A stretch of DNA of 48,195 nt, from contig JAEPNQ010000020.1 of assembly GCA_017643305.1 (NCBI GenBank), positions 1-48,195 of the forward strand. The letters run 5' to 3'. The DNA is from Marinibacterium sp. GTDB taxonomy: Bacteria > Pseudomonadota > Alphaproteobacteria > Rhodobacterales > Rhodobacteraceae. Position numbers and translations under genes: made by a program. Positions 8,760 through 17,166 of this stretch are shown here, one piece after another. The notes below the pieces were generated by a model that saw nothing but the letters and a program-made list of their open reading frames with translations, did no database searches and was not told the DNA's origin. Each line of letters starts with the position of its first letter. The first letter of the stretch is position 1.

Positions 8760-9167
8760 ATGGCAGATTTCGTGCTGGATGTCCCCATCAGCTTTGGCCA
8801 CTGCGATCCAGCGGGGATCGTGTTTTACCCCAATTACTACCGCTGGTTTGATCGCTGCTATCACACCTTCTTGCATGAGAAGGCAGGCGGGCACAGCTTG
8901 GTTTGCGAAAAGCTGGGGGCTAAGGGTACCGGGCTGATCGATACCGGTGCCAAGTTTCCGTCGCCCGCAACCGAAGGCGATTTGCTGCGGCTGGAAATGA
9001 CACTGGTAGAATGGGGCTCGCGCACCCTGCGCATTGAATACGTCGGCTACGTTAGCGACCGGCGCGTAGTGGAGGGGTTCGAGCTGCGTGGTCTGTTCAT
9101 CGTGGGGGAAGATGGGCGCATGCGTGCAGGTGCAATGGCGCCGTTGCAGGACATGATCGGAAACTGA
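8760..9167 (+). CDS. acyl-CoA thioesterase, 4-hydroxybenzoyl-CoA thioesterase family
   Basis: This single hot-dog-fold protein has 135 residues. The N-terminal FGHCDPAGIVFYPNYYRWFDRCYHTFL contains the Asp (CDPAGIVFYPNYYRW) that acts in Pseudomonas-type 4-hydroxybenzoyl-CoA thioesterases. It would release an aromatic acid such as gentisate from its CoA ester, which would feed the adjacent cupin dioxygenase. It lies 87 bases behind the cupin gene, and two hairpins follow it, so it is the last gene of this transcript. Confidence 0.87.
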   Translation: MADFVLDVPISFGHCDPAGIVFYPNYYRWFDRCYHTFLHEKAGGHSLVCEKLGAKGTGLIDTGAKFPSPATEGDLLRLEMTLVEWGSRTLRIEYVGYVSDRRVVEGFELRGLFIVGEDGRMRAGAMAPLQDMIGN

Positions 9168-9177
9168 ACTGGCTGGA

Positions 9178-9228
9178 GGCCCGGTGCGGGCCCCAAAGCG
9201 AAAGGCGGGCTTCGGCCCGATTGTTTAT
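9178..9228 (+). terminator. tandem hairpins / rho-independent terminator after the thioesterase gene
   Basis: The first stem is GGCCCG/CGGGCC (9178-9183 and 9187-9192). The second is CGGGC-TTCG-GCCCG (9206-9219), a classic UUCG tetraloop, followed by the T-rich ATTGTTTATT. The second is a convincing intrinsic terminator for the RidA-cupin-thioesterase transcript. Confidence 0.75.
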
Positions 9229-9314
9229 TGACTCAAAACTAATGTATACATAAATGGTAAAAAATTGTCCTAAATGCATATTTTTCTTCCAGAAAGTCTA
9301 ATTATGTATACATA
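9228..9314 (+). promoter_or_regulatory. A/T-rich GntR promoter with two TGTATACA operator palindromes
   Basis: Two palindromes flank this strongly A/T-rich stretch: ATGTATACAT at 9242-9251 and TATGTATACATA at 9303-9314, with centres 62 bases apart. TTGACT at 9228-9233 is a plausible -35 with the first palindrome directly downstream. The second palindrome includes TACATA (9309-9314), six bases before the GntR ATG. That geometry is that of a -10 for a leaderless mRNA, and no ribosome site precedes the ATG. TGTATACA cores are common operators of FadR/FCD-type GntR regulators, so autoregulation is likely. Confidence 0.6.
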
Positions 9315-9320
9315 TCTCGC

Positions 9321-10094
9321 ATGGGAGTGAGAGTTCAGTCAGACCGTCAGGGCAAAACCCAGGCGCAGCGCGCCGTGTTGGAACTGCGCCACATGGTTCT
9401 CGCCGGGGAAATCGCGGCCGGCGGTCGGTTGTTCGAGGTTGAGCTCTCCGAACACCTTGGCATTTCCCGCACGCCCCTGCGCGAAGCGCTTGGAATGCTG
9501 GAATACGAAGGCCTGCTGTTGCGGCGGTCCGGTGGTGGCTACGAGGTGCGCGAATTTACCTTTGACGATGTGTCGGACGCGATTGAATTGCGTGGTATCA
9601 TCGAAGGCATGATCGCTCGCGTCGCAGCTGAACGCGGTGTCGCCCCGGCCAGGCTGGACGTCATGCGTGAAACCGTCGCCGCGTTGGACACGGTGGTGGG
9701 GACAGATGCAAATGATGTGAATTTCGCCCGCTACTCGGAGCTGAACACGCAGTTTCATCTGGCGCTGGCCGATATGGCCCAAAGCAGCGTTTTACGGCGA
9801 GAACTGGAACACGTCACGCGATTGCCCTTCGCTGCACCGGGCGATTTCCTGAACATCCAGTCGCAGGATCCGCGGTTCCTGCGGTCGCTGTTCATCTCGC
9901 AGGCGCAACACCGCGCTGTGCTGGAGGCCATCGAGTTAGGTGAAGGCGCCCGCGCCGAAGCCATCATGCGCGAACACGCACGTGGCGCCCGGCACAACCT
10001 GCAACATGTCGTGCGCACGGATCGCAGTCAGTTGCGGAACATTCCGGGCCTTACCCTCGTTGATGACAAGTCATTGCTGGGAGTGAAGCCATGA
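9321..10094 (+). CDS. GntR-family transcriptional regulator (FCD domain)
   Basis: This is a 257-residue regulator. The winged helix-turn-helix spans about residues 12-75, with LSEHLGISRTPLREALGMLEYEGLLLRR matching the GntR recognition region. The rest is the all-helical FCD ligand domain (DAIELRGIIEGMIARVAAERG, then FHLALADMAQ and HRAVLEAIELGEGARAEAIMREH). The histidines near residues 150, 200 and 220 are at positions where FCD proteins often hold a metal. It reads into the O-demethylase relic and pcaHG, so it probably governed lignin-type aromatic breakdown. The ATG lacks a ribosome site and may be translated from a leaderless transcript, or from GTG 9327. Confidence 0.9.
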   Translation: MGVRVQSDRQGKTQAQRAVLELRHMVLAGEIAAGGRLFEVELSEHLGISRTPLREALGMLEYEGLLLRRSGGGYEVREFTFDDVSDAIELRGIIEGMIARVAAERGVAPARLDVMRETVAALDTVVGTDANDVNFARYSELNTQFHLALADMAQSSVLRRELEHVTRLPFAAPGDFLNIQSQDPRFLRSLFISQAQHRAVLEAIELGEGARAEAIMREHARGARHNLQHVVRTDRSQLRNIPGLTLVDDKSLLGVKP

Positions 10095-10572
10095 CTGCCA
10101 AATCAACGCAGGATGTGCTCAACGCGTTGGAAGGGATGAAAGCCGGCCTCCAAAGGCGCAAGGTCACCGTCAACTCGAACGCCGAAGATGTCGCCCCTTT
10201 GCAAGCATCGCATCTGCGCCGAGGGGAAGCCAACTTCAAGAACATAGACCAGCCCATCTCCACCTATGCCGCCAAGAGCACATACAAAGTGATGAAAGAT
10301 GGCAAGATGGTCGGAATGTCCATGTTCGCGGGCTATTCCTACAACGAACACATGCAGCTTTTGTTGCGCTGGGTCGACGCGGACGCTGTCGAAATGACAT
10401 GCATACGCTGGTTTGGGGTGAAGAATACTCCGGCACCGCGAAAATCACGGTTGAACCGCACGAACAAACCAAAATTGAGGTGCGCGTCGCCGAGATACCC
10501 TATTCGGCTGCGGCCTGCGAAAACTACGCCGATAGCCGGTGCAGCCGACATCGTGATAACCAAAGGGTGTAG
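10091..10572 (+). pseudogene. C-terminal remnant of aminomethyltransferase-type aromatic O-demethylase (LigM/DesA-like), frameshifted
   Basis: The frame starting at ATG 10091 reads RRKVTVNSNAEDVAPL, then PISTYAAKSTYKVMKDGKMVG and GYSYNEHMQLLLRWVDADA. This is the C-terminal domain of the tetrahydrofolate-dependent vanillate/syringate O-demethylases. Near 10400 the match jumps frame and continues as LVWGEEYSGTAKITVEPHEQ and VAEIPYSAA, to TAG at 10570-10572. So the piece has a frameshift and lacks roughly the first three quarters of the usual 450-470 residues. The ATG overlaps the GntR stop (ATGA), as if a deletion joined the two. Product: none functional expected. Family recognition is from memory of conserved motifs. 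Confidence 0.65.
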
Positions 10573-10636
10573 GGCCTTCCTACCTTGGCCCGCCCATAGC
10601 CTGTCAGAAGCCTGTTAAAAGCCAAGGAACCGTCAA

Positions 10637-11374
10637 ATGACCAACCAATCCAAGGAAGGCGCTTTCTATCAGAGGGACCGCGGTTGGCATCCGCCCGCTT
10701 ACACGCCGCCCTACAAGACCTCGGTGACCCGGTCGCCGACTAAGGCGCTGATTTCGGTGGACAGCACGCTCAGCGAAATCGCAGGACCGGTGTTCAACCA
10801 AAATATGCTGGGGGAACTGGATAACGACATGATCATGAATTTCGCTCAGCCGGGCGAGATGGCCATCGGCCAGCGGATCATCGTTTATGGCAAGGTGATG
10901 GACGAAAATGGCAAGCCGGTTCCGAACACTCTGGTGGAGGTCTGGCAGGCCAATGCTGGCGGCCGATATCGCCACAAGAAAGAAGGTTACCTGGCGCCGC
11001 TGGACCCCAACTTTGGCGGCTGTGGTCGGTGCATAACGGATGAAGACGGAAACTATCGGTTCCGTACCATCAAGCCCGGCGCGTACCCGTGGCCCAACGG
11101 TGTGAATGACTGGCGCCCGGCGCATATTCACTTTTCCATCTTCGGAAGCGGCTTTGGCCAGCGGCTGATCACCCAGATGTATTTCGAAGGCGACCCACTG
11201 ATCTGGAAATGTCCGATCGTCGGTGCGATCCCATCGAAAGAAGCCGTGGAGTGCCTTATTGCGCCCCTGGACATGAACAACACGATCCCGATGGATTCGC
11301 GGGCTTACAAATTCGATATCGTACTGCGCGGACGCCGACAGACCTTGTTTGAAAACCGTATGGAGGGGCTGTGA
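10637..11374 (+). CDS. pcaH: protocatechuate 3,4-dioxygenase beta subunit
   Basis: This is the 245-residue iron-bearing subunit of the intradiol dioxygenase that opens protocatechuate to 3-carboxy-cis,cis-muconate. The N-terminal [22 protein letters not shown] is the beta-specific leader. [22 protein letters not shown] supplies the first tyrosine ligand, GAYPW the second, and [12 protein letters not shown] the two histidines of the Fe(III) site. AAGGA-like AAGGAACC lies upstream of the ATG. It is translationally coupled to the alpha gene (TGATG). No pcaB, pcaC or pcaD is nearby, so the rest of the beta-ketoadipate branch must lie elsewhere. Confidence 0.93.
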   Translation: MTNQSKEGAFYQRDRGWHPPAYTPPYKTSVTRSPTKALISVDSTLSEIAGPVFNQNMLGELDNDMIMNFAQPGEMAIGQRIIVYGKVMDENGKPVPNTLVEVWQANAGGRYRHKKEGYLAPLDPNFGGCGRCITDEDGNYRFRTIKPGAYPWPNGVNDWRPAHIHFSIFGSGFGQRLITQMYFEGDPLIWKCPIVGAIPSKEAVECLIAPLDMNNTIPMDSRAYKFDIVLRGRRQTLFENRMEGL

Positions 11375-11985
11375 TGCAGGAACTGAAACATCTGAAGGAA
11401 ACGCCCAGCCAGACCGCCGGGCCTTACGTTCACATTGGCTGCGTGCCCAATTTTTGCGACATCGAAGGCGTCTATCCCAACGATCTTGGCGATAGCATGG
11501 TCAACGACAAGACCAAGGGCGAACGGATCACCGTTACCGGCACCGTCTATGACGGCACCGGCACACCGCTGAAGGATGCGATGGTGGAAATCTGGCAGGC
11601 GGATGCTGAGGGCCTCTATCCCGGCAAAGATCCGCGCGATCAGGCGGACCCGAACTTCACCGGCTGGGGTCGCAAGGCGGGTGATTATGACACTGGCGAA
11701 TGGGTGTTCGAGACCATCAAACCAGGTGCAGTGCCGTTCAAGGATGGCCGCATGATGGCGCCGCATATCACCTTTTGGGTGGTTGCGCGTGGGATCAACA
11801 TTGGCCTGCAAACGCGTATGTTCTTCCCCGACGAGGCCGGCGCCAACGCCCAAGACCCGCTGTTGACGCGGATCGAACACCAGAACCGGGTGTCGACGCT
11901 GATTGCGGAAAAAACCGGGGACGGAGCCTACCGGTTTGACATCCGTTTGCAGGGTGAAGGCGAAACCATCTTCTTCGACGTCTGA
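11374..11985 (+). CDS. pcaG: protocatechuate 3,4-dioxygenase alpha subunit
   Basis: This is the 203-residue non-catalytic partner of PcaH. The N-terminal LKETPSQTAGPYVHIG is diagnostic of alpha subunits. DGTGTPLKDAMVEIWQADAEG, FTGWGRKAGD and PHITFWVVARGINIGLQTRMFF follow the intradiol fold. Where the beta chain has the AHIHF metal histidines, this one has APHITFWV, so it binds no iron of its own. The ATG at 11374 shares a base with the pcaH TGA; a GTG one codon earlier is possible. A hairpin about 115 bases downstream ends the transcript. Confidence 0.93.
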   Translation: MQELKHLKETPSQTAGPYVHIGCVPNFCDIEGVYPNDLGDSMVNDKTKGERITVTGTVYDGTGTPLKDAMVEIWQADAEGLYPGKDPRDQADPNFTGWGRKAGDYDTGEWVFETIKPGAVPFKDGRMMAPHITFWVVARGINIGLQTRMFFPDEAGANAQDPLLTRIEHQNRVSTLIAEKTGDGAYRFDIRLQGEGETIFFDV

Positions 11986-12093
11986 GGGCGCCGTCTATGC
12001 GCGAAGAGCGCGGTCTGACGGTGATCGACGCGCGCAGCGCTCGGCACTAAGCAGTTTTTCCACGCTGCCTGTTTTAAGAACGGACCCGCTCGC

Positions 12094-12117
12094 AAAAAGC
12101 CTGCTGGCGGGCGTTTT
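12094..12117 (+). terminator. intrinsic terminator after pcaG
   Basis: An A-run is followed by a G/C stem (12099-12103 paired with 12108-12112, CTGG loop, one T-G pair), a single unpaired G, then TTTTC. The A/T flanks make it potentially bidirectional. About 80 bases further on, GCGAAG/CTTCGC (12190-12195 and 12201-12206) forms a second small stem before the next gene; the remaining 11986-12252 shows no coding sequence. Confidence 0.6.
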
Positions 12118-12252
12118 CGTGCGAATGGTAAAATCCCGCTGTCTTGGGAATGGACCGGGCGCAGATCATCCTGTAGCGTCACGTCAGGTGCGAAGCGCGA
12201 CTTCGCTCTCTGGCAAAATGCAAATATTTTTTTAATTTTTTAGGCAAATCCA

Positions 12253-12819
12253 ATGGCAAAAAATCTCGACTCTACCATTCTGCATATGTGTGAAACCTTA
12301 CTGACCACCTTCAGCGTGACCGCCGCACTGCAGGTCTGGTGCGAAGTGCGCGGGCTGGGCGACGGCGATCTGTTTGCCGATGTTCACCCCGAATCCGGTC
12401 AGCTGGAGTTGCCGCCGCTTGGGGTCGATCTGATCAAGCCGATTGCAGGCGAAACCGTGCGCCACCGGGCCATCACTCTGACGCGGGGCGACGTGCCGCT
12501 GCTGGACGCGGACAACTAGTACATCCACGACCGTCTGCCTTTGCAAGCGCGTATTCTGCTCGACACGACCGACACGCCCTTCGGCAAGGCGCTGGACGGC
12601 ACGTTGCAGAACCGCGAAACCTTTTCCGCCGTGCTGCCGCCGCGTATCATGGAGCGGTTCAACGGGCGCAAGCGCATTCGCCAGACAGTGATGCAGGCCA
12701 GCGAGGATGTGCCGATCCTAACCGTGCGCGGGATCGTGACGGTGGACACTGTTCCCGTCAGCTTCGTGGAAGAACGCATTCGCCCGGAACTGGCAGAATT
12801 GTCCGTCGACGCTGCCTGA
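12253..12819 (+). pseudogene. chorismate lyase (UbiC)-like gene interrupted by an in-frame amber codon
   Basis: Two pieces in the same frame are separated only by TAG at 12517-12519. Piece one (88 residues) ends IAGETVRHRAITLTRGDVPLLDADN. Piece two continues YIHDRLPLQARILLDTTDTPFGKAL and ends FVEERIRPELAEL. Read through, the product has 188 residues and the fold logic of chorismate-lyase-like proteins: RxxxL, then an address motif DNWY, then DTTDTPFG about 20 residues later. The stop stands where relatives, as I recall them, have Trp (DNWY), so one TGG-to-TAG change explains it. Chorismate lyase would make 4-hydroxybenzoate. A sequencing error, suppression or reinitiation at TTG 12541 cannot be excluded. 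Confidence 0.6.
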
Positions 12820-12900
12820 CATCTGTCACGGTGCAGGGTTGACCTCGGTCCGCGGCTGACACAAGAGACCGCCGCAACACGACCCGAGGAGCCACTGACC

Positions 12901-13422
12901 TTGACCACCCTGATCCCCGCCTGGGTCGACGGCGAACTTTGCGCCGTCGACAAGCTGGATGTCCATCTGCGCGGCTTGTTGCACAAGGCGGTGTCGGTGT
13001 TCGTGCTTTGCGGGGATGACGTGCTGATCCAGCAGCGCGCATTGGAAAAATACCACACGCCCGGCCTCTGGGCGAACACTTGTTGCACCCACCCGCATTG
13101 GGAAGAAACACCGCCGGACTGTGCCCACCGACGGCTGGACGAAGAACTGGGCATCAAAGGCCTGACGCTGGAACATCGCGATCATGTCACCTACCGCGCT
13201 GATGTTGGCGGAGGCCTGACGGAACACGAGGCCGTGGACATCTTCGTCGCGCGGGTGCCCGACCGGGTGACGTTGCGGCCCAACCTGGCAGAGGTGATGG
13301 CAACCGACTGGCTCTCTCTTACCGACCTGTCCGCGCGGGTCAGGGCCGCGCCGGAACATTTCACGCCTTGGTTGCAGATCTACCTGGCGGACCACGCCGC
13401 GCGGATTTTCGGTAAAGTCTGA
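12901..13422 (+). CDS. idi: isopentenyl-diphosphate Delta-isomerase (type I)
   Basis: This 173-residue Nudix-fold enzyme interconverts isopentenyl and dimethylallyl diphosphate for isoprenoid and quinone synthesis. The catalytic Cys motif WANTCCTHP is near residue 60, preceded by HKAVSVFVLCGDDVLIQQRA. The metal/active-site glutamates lie in RRLDEELGI and in the TEHEAVDIFVA segment. TTG at 12901 is used as start because GAGGAG sits about 10 bases upstream. It is close behind the broken chorismate-lyase-like gene, and both relate to ubiquinone precursors, but a functional link is speculative. A small CCCGC/GCGGG hairpin follows the stop. Confidence 0.92.
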   Translation: MTTLIPAWVDGELCAVDKLDVHLRGLLHKAVSVFVLCGDDVLIQQRALEKYHTPGLWANTCCTHPHWEETPPDCAHRRLDEELGIKGLTLEHRDHVTYRADVGGGLTEHEAVDIFVARVPDRVTLRPNLAEVMATDWLSLTDLSARVRAAPEHFTPWLQIYLADHAARIFGKV

Positions 13423-13443
13423 GCCGCACGTCAGAAGATAACC

Positions 13444-13456
13444 CCCGCATCGCGGG
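13444..13456 (+). terminator. short hairpin after idi
   Basis: CCCGC-ATC-GCGGG lies 22 bases after the idi stop. The stem is short and lacks a clear T-run, so termination is only possible. Confidence 0.35.
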
Positions 13457-13541
13457 ATATGACGCAGTGTCACGCAAAATTTGTGGATTTCCAACCTCGC
13501 GGTCGGGAATACCTAGGCTATAGTTTCTCGAAATCAGACAT

Positions 13542-13568
13542 GGCTGACCGTGGGAGCGTCCGTCAGCC
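13542..13568 (+). promoter_or_regulatory. inverted repeat in the leader of the beta-oxidation operon
   Basis: GGCTGAC at 13542-13548 pairs exactly with GTCAGCC at 13562-13568 across 13 bases. It lies just before the AGGAGG ribosome site (about 13580) of the thiolase gene. It could be a regulator site or an mRNA hairpin in the 5' leader. TATAGT at 13519-13524 is the best nearby -10-like hexamer, but I see no matching -35. Confidence 0.35.
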
Positions 13569-13594
13569 CGTACCTGTCATAGGAGGACCGAGCC

Positions 13595-14803
13595 ATGGGC
13601 GAGACTGCCTACATCTTCGACGCCATTCGCACGCCGCGGTCGCGCGGCAAGGACACCGGTACGCTGAACGAAGTGAAACCGATCAACCTCGTAACTACGC
13701 TGCTAGAGGAAATGCAGCAGCGCCACGACCTCGACACATCCCGCGTGGATGACGTGATGCTGGGCTGTGTCGCGCCGGTGATGGAACAGGGCTCGGTTCT
13801 GCCCAAGATCGCATTGCAGAAAGCCGGGTGGGATGAAAGCGTGGCGGGTGCGCAGGTGAACCGGTTCTGTGCTTCGGGACTGGATACATTCAACACCGCG
13901 GCGGCCAAGGTCGCCTCAGGCTGGGAAGACCTGGTCTGCGCTGGTGGCTTTGAGAGCATGTCGCGCGTGCCGATGGGTGCGGATGGCGGGCCGTTTGCTG
14001 AAGACCCGGAAACCGCAATCCAGACCGGTTTTGTGCCTCAGGGCATTGGCGCGGACCTGATCGCCACGATGGAAGGCTGGAGCCGCGATGACGTGGACGC
14101 CTTTGCCATGGCGAGCCAAAAACGTGCTGCCCATGCCCGCGACAGTGGCTGGTTCGATCGGTCTGTTGTGCCGGTGAAGGATGAAAACGGCGTCACCATT
14201 CTGGAGCGCGACGATTTCATCAAACCTGACACGGATATGCAGAAGCTGGCCTCCCTGCGGCCCAGTTTTGAGCAGATGGGCAAGATGGCTTTCGATGCGG
14301 TGGCCTTGAAGAAATACACAGAGGTGGAGGCGATCAACCACGTGCACACGCCCGGCAACAGCTCCGGCATCGTGGATGGCGCGTCGCTGATCATGCTGGG
14401 CAATGAACAAGCGGGCAAGGATATCGGAATGGATCCGCGAGGGCGTGTGGTGTCGGTGGCGTTGACCGCGACCTGCCCGACAATCATGCTGACCGGACCC
14501 GGCCCGGCCTCGGAAAAGGCTTTGGCCAAGGCAGGGCTCACGATCGACGACATCGATCTGGTAGAGATTAACGAAGCCTTCGCCTCGGTCGCGCTTCGTC
14601 TGCAAAAAGACCTGAACGTGCCGGACGAAAAGCTGAACGTCGTTGGCGGCGCAATTGCCATGGGCCACCCGTTGGGTGCGACCGGTGGGTGCCTGGTTTC
14701 GACCATGCTTGACGAGTTGGAACGCCGCGACCAGAAACGTGCGCTGATCTGCATGTGCGTCGGCGGCGGCATGGGTATTGCTTCGATCATCGAACGGCTG
14801 TGA
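13595..14803 (+). CDS. fadA: acetyl-CoA C-acyltransferase (thiolase)
   Basis: This 402-residue thiolase carries out the last step of beta-oxidation, cleaving 3-ketoacyl-CoA with CoA. The acylated cysteine lies in [13 protein letters not shown] (about residue 92). The His and second Cys of the active site lie in [15 protein letters not shown] and CMCVGGGMG near the C-terminus. AGGAGG is 10 bases before the ATG. It is the first gene of a five-gene plus-strand operon with FadJ-, dehydrogenase-, crotonase- and racemase-like genes. Membership in that set suggests degradative rather than biosynthetic use. A 215-base spacer with a GGGCAG/CTGCCC hairpin separates it from the next gene. Confidence 0.92.
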   Translation: MGETAYIFDAIRTPRSRGKDTGTLNEVKPINLVTTLLEEMQQRHDLDTSRVDDVMLGCVAPVMEQGSVLPKIALQKAGWDESVAGAQVNRFCASGLDTFNTAAAKVASGWEDLVCAGGFESMSRVPMGADGGPFAEDPETAIQTGFVPQGIGADLIATMEGWSRDDVDAFAMASQKRAAHARDSGWFDRSVVPVKDENGVTILERDDFIKPDTDMQKLASLRPSFEQMGKMAFDAVALKKYTEVEAINHVHTPGNSSGIVDGASLIMLGNEQAGKDIGMDPRGRVVSVALTATCPTIMLTGPGPASEKALAKAGLTIDDIDLVEINEAFASVALRLQKDLNVPDEKLNVVGGAIAMGHPLGATGGCLVSTMLDELERRDQKRALICMCVGGGMGIASIIERL

Positions 14804-14943
14804 GACCAGTGGAGACAGGGGGATGTTTGCGTCTCCCTGCCGCCCATCTTTCTGGGGCGATCTGGCCAAGGAAGACTGAATGGGAGCGGGAGCTTCGCCC
14901 AAATGGTCTGAAAGATTGAGCGCTCCGGCGGGCGTTGCGTTCG

Positions 14944-14959
14944 GGGCAGGTTTCTGCCC
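14944..14959 (+). other. stable hairpin between thiolase and fadJ genes
   Basis: GGGCAG-GTTT-CTGCCC is a perfect stem in the 215-base gap (14804-15018). No T-run follows, so it may tune expression between the two genes or stabilise mRNA rather than end transcription. Nothing coding is seen in this gap; GGGGAGGAAAG near its end is the fadJ ribosome site. Confidence 0.4.
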
Positions 14960-15018
14960 TGCCACCAACGGATTGTCGGAACCGGGGTAGGCCCCGATCC
15001 GGGGAGGAAAGAAGAGAT

Positions 15019-17166
15019 ATGGAAGAGTTTCCTTACGAAAAAGATGCCGATGGCATTGTAACCATCACGATGGACATGACCGGCCAGTCAGCCAATACGA
15101 TGAACGCCAATTACCTGCCTGCAATGGACAATGTCCTGACCCGCCTGCGAGACGAGGATGGACTGACCGGCGTGGTGTTCGCCTCGGCGAAGAAGACGTT
15201 TTTTGCCGGCGGCGACCTGCACCTGATCCTGTCGATCGAGAAGGCGGATGCCGAGACATTCCACTACATTGAGGAAAACAAACGCCCCTATCGTGAGATT
15301 GAAAAGCTGCCCGTGCCCGTGGTGGCCGCGATCAACGGTGCTGCGCTTGGCGGGGGGTACGAGCTTTGCCTGTCCTGCAATCACCGCGTTGTCGTGAACG
15401 AACCGCATGCCGTGGTCGGAACACCCGAAGTGACACTGGGCCTCTTGCCTGGGGCCGGGGGTGTTGTGCGCCTGACTGCGCTCTTAGGTCTGGAAAAAGC
15501 GCTGCCATATCTAACCGAAGGCAAGCCGGTGAAACCGCAGGCCGCGCTGAAGGCGGGCATGGTCGATGAGGTTGTGGCATCGCAGCATGATCTGATCCCG
15601 GCAGCCAAGGCGTGGATCAAGGCCAACCCGGAGGCGCACACGCAGCCCTGGGACCAGAAAGGCTTTCGTTATCCCGGCGGCGACGCGGTCAGCCCGCGTG
15701 TGCGGCAGGTGGCACAGATGGGCAGCGCGATGCTGGTGGGTAAGACCCGTGGCCTTTTGCCTGCACCCGAAAAGATCCTCGACGTGGCCGTGAATTCCAT
15801 GCGCATGGGTTTTGACAGCGCACTGCGCAATGAAAGCCGTGGTCTGGTGGCGTTGATCGCAACGCCGGAGGCTAAGGCAGCGATCACCACCTTCTTCTTC
15901 GGCATGCAGGCCATCAAGGGCGGCAAGGTACGTCCCGAAGGTGACCGTTGGAAGCTGAAAAACGCGGCCATTCTGGGCGCTGGTATGATGGGTGGCGGGA
16001 TTGCGTGGGCACATGCCTCCAAAAGGTTGCCGACCTGGCTGAAAGACATGGAGATGGAAAAGGCCGAAAAGGGCAAATCCTACTCCGCTGGGCTGGCCGA
16101 TAAGATGATCAAGCGGAACCGGATGGACGAGGCCGAGAAAGAGGCTCTATTGGGCCAGATCACACCGGTGACGGATGATGGGGCTTTCGAAGGGACCGAT
16201 CTGATTATCGAAGCCGTGTTTGAAGATGTGGCGCTTAAGGAAAAGGTAATCCCTGAAACCTTCAGGATGCTGGGGCCGGATGGCATCTATGGGTCGAACA
16301 CCTCAACCCTGCCGATCTCCCTGCTGGCCCAAAGTTGCCCGGAACCATCGCGGTTCATCGGACTGCATTTCTTCTCCCCCGTCGACAAGATGAAGGTGGT
16401 GGAGATCATCATGGGCCAAAAGACCAGCGAGGACACGCTGCGCAAAGCGTACGACTATGTGCAACAGATCGGTTACATGCCTATCGTTGTGAACGATGCA
16501 CGCGGGTTTTTCACCAGCCGGGTGTTTGGCACCTATCTGGACGAAGGCCAGCTGCTTCTGGTCGACGGAATGAAACCTGTGGCCATCGAGCGCGCATCGT
16601 GGATCGCGGGTATGCCTATCGGGCCGTTGGCAGTGCATGATGAAACATCGATGGTACTGTCGAAGAAGGTTCATGACACCCATGTCGCGCTGGATGCGCG
16701 ATTGGGCGTTGAAAATGGCTTCCCGGCCGAAGGCAATGGCAGCCTGCACGTGGCGCACAAGATGGTCGAGATGGGCCGTGGCGGGCGCTACTACGGTGGC
16801 GGCTTCTATGAATATTCGGCGGACGGCACGAAAAAGCTGTGGGACGGGCTGAGCCAGTTCCAGCAGGGCAACCGCGACATTGCCATCGACGAAGCCGTGG
16901 ACCGGCTGCTCTACCGTCAGGCCTGCGAAACCCTGCGCTGTTTTGACGAAGGCGTGCTGCGGACTGAGGTGGAGGCAAACCTGGGTGGCATCTTTGCCAT
17001 CGGCTTCCCGGCGCATACTGGCGGGGCCTTGCAGTTCATCCGTGGCATCGGTGTCGATGCGTTCGAAGCGCGAGCAAACGCTCTGGCTGAAACCTACGGC
17101 GAACGGTTCCGCGTTCGGTCCGAGGCTTATGAAATGCTGCGCGATGCAGCAAAGGAGGCAGCATGA
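15019..17166 (+). CDS. fadJ: 3-hydroxyacyl-CoA dehydrogenase/enoyl-CoA hydratase multifunctional protein
   Basis: This is a 715-residue FadB/FadJ-type bifunctional enzyme. The N-terminal crotonase domain (about residues 1-190) has FFAGGDLHL and GTPEVTLGLLPGAGG, with the hydratase glutamate in PEV. The NAD-binding dehydrogenase domain starts near residue 320 with LGAGMMGGGIAWAHA. ASNTSTLPIS-like GSNTSTLPIS, FIGLHFFSPVDKM and NDARGFFTSRV follow, the His of HFFSP being the catalytic one. The ATG at 15019 has a strong GGGGAGGAAAG upstream; the frame is open further 5' but without conserved residues. It overlaps the next gene by four bases, indicating tight coupling. Confidence 0.92.
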   Translation: MEEFPYEKDADGIVTITMDMTGQSANTMNANYLPAMDNVLTRLRDEDGLTGVVFASAKKTFFAGGDLHLILSIEKADAETFHYIEENKRPYREIEKLPVPVVAAINGAALGGGYELCLSCNHRVVVNEPHAVVGTPEVTLGLLPGAGGVVRLTALLGLEKALPYLTEGKPVKPQAALKAGMVDEVVASQHDLIPAAKAWIKANPEAHTQPWDQKGFRYPGGDAVSPRVRQVAQMGSAMLVGKTRGLLPAPEKILDVAVNSMRMGFDSALRNESRGLVALIATPEAKAAITTFFFGMQAIKGGKVRPEGDRWKLKNAAILGAGMMGGGIAWAHASKRLPTWLKDMEMEKAEKGKSYSAGLADKMIKRNRMDEAEKEALLGQITPVTDDGAFEGTDLIIEAVFEDVALKEKVIPETFRMLGPDGIYGSNTSTLPISLLAQSCPEPSRFIGLHFFSPVDKMKVVEIIMGQKTSEDTLRKAYDYVQQIGYMPIVVNDARGFFTSRVFGTYLDEGQLLLVDGMKPVAIERASWIAGMPIGPLAVHDETSMVLSKKVHDTHVALDARLGVENGFPAEGNGSLHVAHKMVEMGRGGRYYGGGFYEYSADGTKKLWDGLSQFQQGNRDIAIDEAVDRLLYRQACETLRCFDEGVLRTEVEANLGGIFAIGFPAHTGGALQFIRGIGVDAFEARANALAETYGERFRVRSEAYEMLRDAAKEAA

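Noticed and set aside
12541-12819. Independent small gene starting at TTG 12541
   Set aside because: No ribosome site, and the frame continues smoothly from the piece before the amber codon, so it is better read as one interrupted gene.
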